64,000 nucleotides of DNA from Arcobacteraceae bacterium (lineage in GTDB: Bacteria; Campylobacterota; Campylobacteria; Campylobacterales; Arcobacteraceae), in NCBI GenBank assembly GCA_028687375.1, contig JAQUAG010000002.1:186001-250000 (forward strand). The letters run 5' to 3'. Position numbers and translations under genes: made by a program. Below are positions 62,734-64,000 of this stretch, in pieces; the stretch's first letter is position 1, and every line of letters starts with the position of its first letter. The notes beneath the pieces were generated by a model. It saw nothing but the letters and a program-made list of their open reading frames with translations. It had not been told where the DNA came from and did not search any database.

Positions 62734-63771
62734 TTACTCATCACCCATTTCATCATCACTATCTGTTGTTAATGCAACATTTGAATTTCCCATAGCATTT
62801 AATATTTTTTGTTCAATCTCATTTGCAATTTCAGGATGCTCTCTTAAAAATACTTTACTATTTTCTTTCCCTTGTCCAATTTTGCCATCGTTATAACTAA
62901 ACCAAGCTCCAGCTTTATCAACAATCTCCAATTTAACCCCATAATCTATAAGTTCACCTAATTTAGAGATACCTTCTCCAAACATAATATCAAACTCTGC
63001 TGTTTTAAAAGGAGGTGCAACTTTATTTTTTACAACTTTTACTTTTGTTCTATTTCCAATACTATTTTCACCTTGTTTCAATGTAGCAATTCTTCTAATA
63101 TCAAGTCTTACTGAACTATAAAATTTTAGTGCATTTCCACCCGTTGTAGTTTCTGGACTTCCATACCCAGTCATCCCTATTTTCATTCTTATTTGGTTGA
63201 TAAAAATAACCGTTACATTCATTTTACTCATGATACCAGTAATTTTTCTAAGTGCTTTTGACATAAGTCTTGCTTGAACACCAACTTGTTGATCATCCAT
63301 ATCACCATCAATCTCAACTTTTGGAGTAAGTGCTGCAACACTATCCACTACTATTAAATTAACTGCACCACTTCTTACAAGTGTTTCAAGTATCTCCAAA
63401 GCTTGCTCACCATAATCAGGTTGAGATACAAGTAAATTTTCAGTGTCAACACCTATATCTTTTGCATACTTCACATCAAGAGCATGTTCAGCATCTATAA
63501 ATGCACAAATTCCACCAGCTTTTTGACACTCAGCAATTGCATGGAGTGTTAAAGTTGTTTTTCCTGAACTCTCAGGTCCATAAATTTCAATCACTCTTCC
63601 TTGTGGTAATCCACCAACACCAAGAGCTAAATCAAGTCCAAGGGAACCTGTACTAATTGTTTCAACAGGCTCAATAGCTTTATCTCCAAGTCTTACCAGT
63701 GTCCCTTTTCCAAATGCTTTATCCATTTGTTTAATAGCTAAGTCTAGTGCTTTTCTTTGATCATCAGTCAT
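62734..63771 (-). CDS. recA: Recombinase A
   Basis: 345 residues. Walker A GPESSGKT (65-72), VDSVAAL Walker B, the L1/L2 DNA loops ([10 protein letters not shown] and [12 protein letters not shown]) and an acidic tail DSDDEMGDE. Central to homologous recombination. No LexA-like SOS box is evident upstream, in keeping with the phylum. AGAGAG serves as ribosome site. In many relatives another order is seen downstream of recA; here the DEAD-box gene follows after 170 bases. Confidence 0.97.
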   Translation of the reverse strand: MTDDQRKALDLAIKQMDKAFGKGTLVRLGDKAIEPVETISTGSLGLDLALGVGGLPQGRVIEIYGPESSGKTTLTLHAIAECQKAGGICAFIDAEHALDVKYAKDIGVDTENLLVSQPDYGEQALEILETLVRSGAVNLIVVDSVAALTPKVEIDGDMDDQQVGVQARLMSKALRKITGIMSKMNVTVIFINQIRMKIGMTGYGSPETTTGGNALKFYSSVRLDIRRIATLKQGENSIGNRTKVKVVKNKVAPPFKTAEFDIMFGEGISKLGELIDYGVKLEIVDKAGAWFSYNDGKIGQGKENSKVFLREHPEIANEIEQKILNAMGNSNVALTTDSDDEMGDE

Positions 63772-63876
63772 TTTATTTTCTCTCTTTTCTTAATTTTTAT
63801 CTTTTATCGTTTTTTGTAATGAAATCTTATCATAAAATATTTTCATAATTGAAAAATATAACAAATTGACATACTT

Positions 63877-64000
63877 TTAAAAACTTTTTTGTTTTAAAGT
63901 AGCTTCCTCTTTTTTATAGTCACTCATATAAAGTGATACAAGGTTATAAAATCTAGCACTATGATTTTTCTCTTCTATATGACAAAGCTCGTGTAGTACA
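63877..64000 (-). CDS. YgjP-like metallopeptidase (DUF45), N-terminus outside window
   Basis: The last 40 codons of a gene that enters from the right edge, reading VLHELCHIEEKNHSARFYNL and ending KQKSF. HELCH plus the downstream His in NHSARF form the zinc site of YgjP/DUF45 proteins, related to SprT. Separated from recA by about 105 bases. Confidence 0.8.
   Translation of the reverse strand, partial: VLHELCHIEEKNHSARFYNLVSLYMSDYKKEEATLKQKSF

Noticed and set aside
1-64000. tRNA and rRNA genes
   Set aside because: No gap showed a cloverleaf-like or rRNA-like sequence on reading; a dedicated scan could still find one.

Overview
The window looks like a chromosomal segment of a Campylobacterota (epsilonproteobacterial) bacterium, of an Arcobacter/Sulfurimonas-like type; the genus cannot be fixed from sequence alone. 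The grounds are the strong A+T bias with AAA/TTA-rich codon use, the folD-lepB-rpiB string, orphan histidine kinases with the HQW(R/K)QP phosphoacceptor motif, a CetB-like PAS protein beside a CZB-containing chemoreceptor, and a redox gene set suited to a hydrogen- and nitrogen-oxide-using lifestyle. It is dense with genes; no rRNA, tRNA, CRISPR array or prophage was recognised.

Layout. 1-4295 (+): a six-gene energy-converting (Ech/Coo, group 4) [NiFe] hydrogenase, cut at the left edge. 4306-12966 (-): a DNA-processing run, sbcD-sbcC, an ORF6N/PLD-like gene, a RecD-like SF1 helicase and a DUF2779 protein with a Cas4-like and a DEDD exonuclease domain. 13075-18152: small proteins, an RNase H-like protein, acylphosphatase and two tail-to-tail histidine kinases. 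18221-26339: an assimilatory nitrate cluster, with nasA (+) divergent from nrtA-nrtB-nrtD-cysG-nirA (-) and three hairpins between nrtA and nrtB. 26482-34412: Ppx/GppA, a heme-sensor GGDEF/EAL protein, a membrane HNH-like protein, then folD-lepB-rpiB and two more genes. 34445-41011: an eight-PAS histidine kinase and clpB, the latter with a perfect CIRCE operator.

41065-45730 is an accessory patch: a DUF2971 gene, a hairpin-rich MITE-like stretch, a toxin-antitoxin pair bracketed by 64-bp direct repeats, an ORF6N/PLD-like and a RhuM/PLD-like gene facing away from each other, and rearranged RhuM debris. 45726-47533 is an Amt-GGDEF gene with a frameshift. 47789-51900 is a second hydrogenase, cytosolic, whose small subunit is fused to an FAD/NAD(P) oxidoreductase and a BFD-like [2Fe-2S] domain. 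The rest holds chemotaxis genes, xseA, ubiE/menG, a ParA-like pair, a YmdB-like phosphoesterase, a DEAD-box helicase with an RG/RP-rich tail, recA, and the end of a YgjP-like metallopeptidase.

How they may fit together (inference). The two hydrogenases could supply reduced ferredoxin and NAD(P)H, which ferredoxin-type nitrate and nitrite reductases could use for assimilation. The most unusual signals are: intragenic inverted repeats in all three ORF6N/RhuM-PLD genes, of different sequence but still palindromic in the two ORF6N paralogues; the three-part hydrogenase small subunit with Asn in place of a proximal-cluster Cys; and the abutting helicase-nuclease pair downstream of SbcCD.
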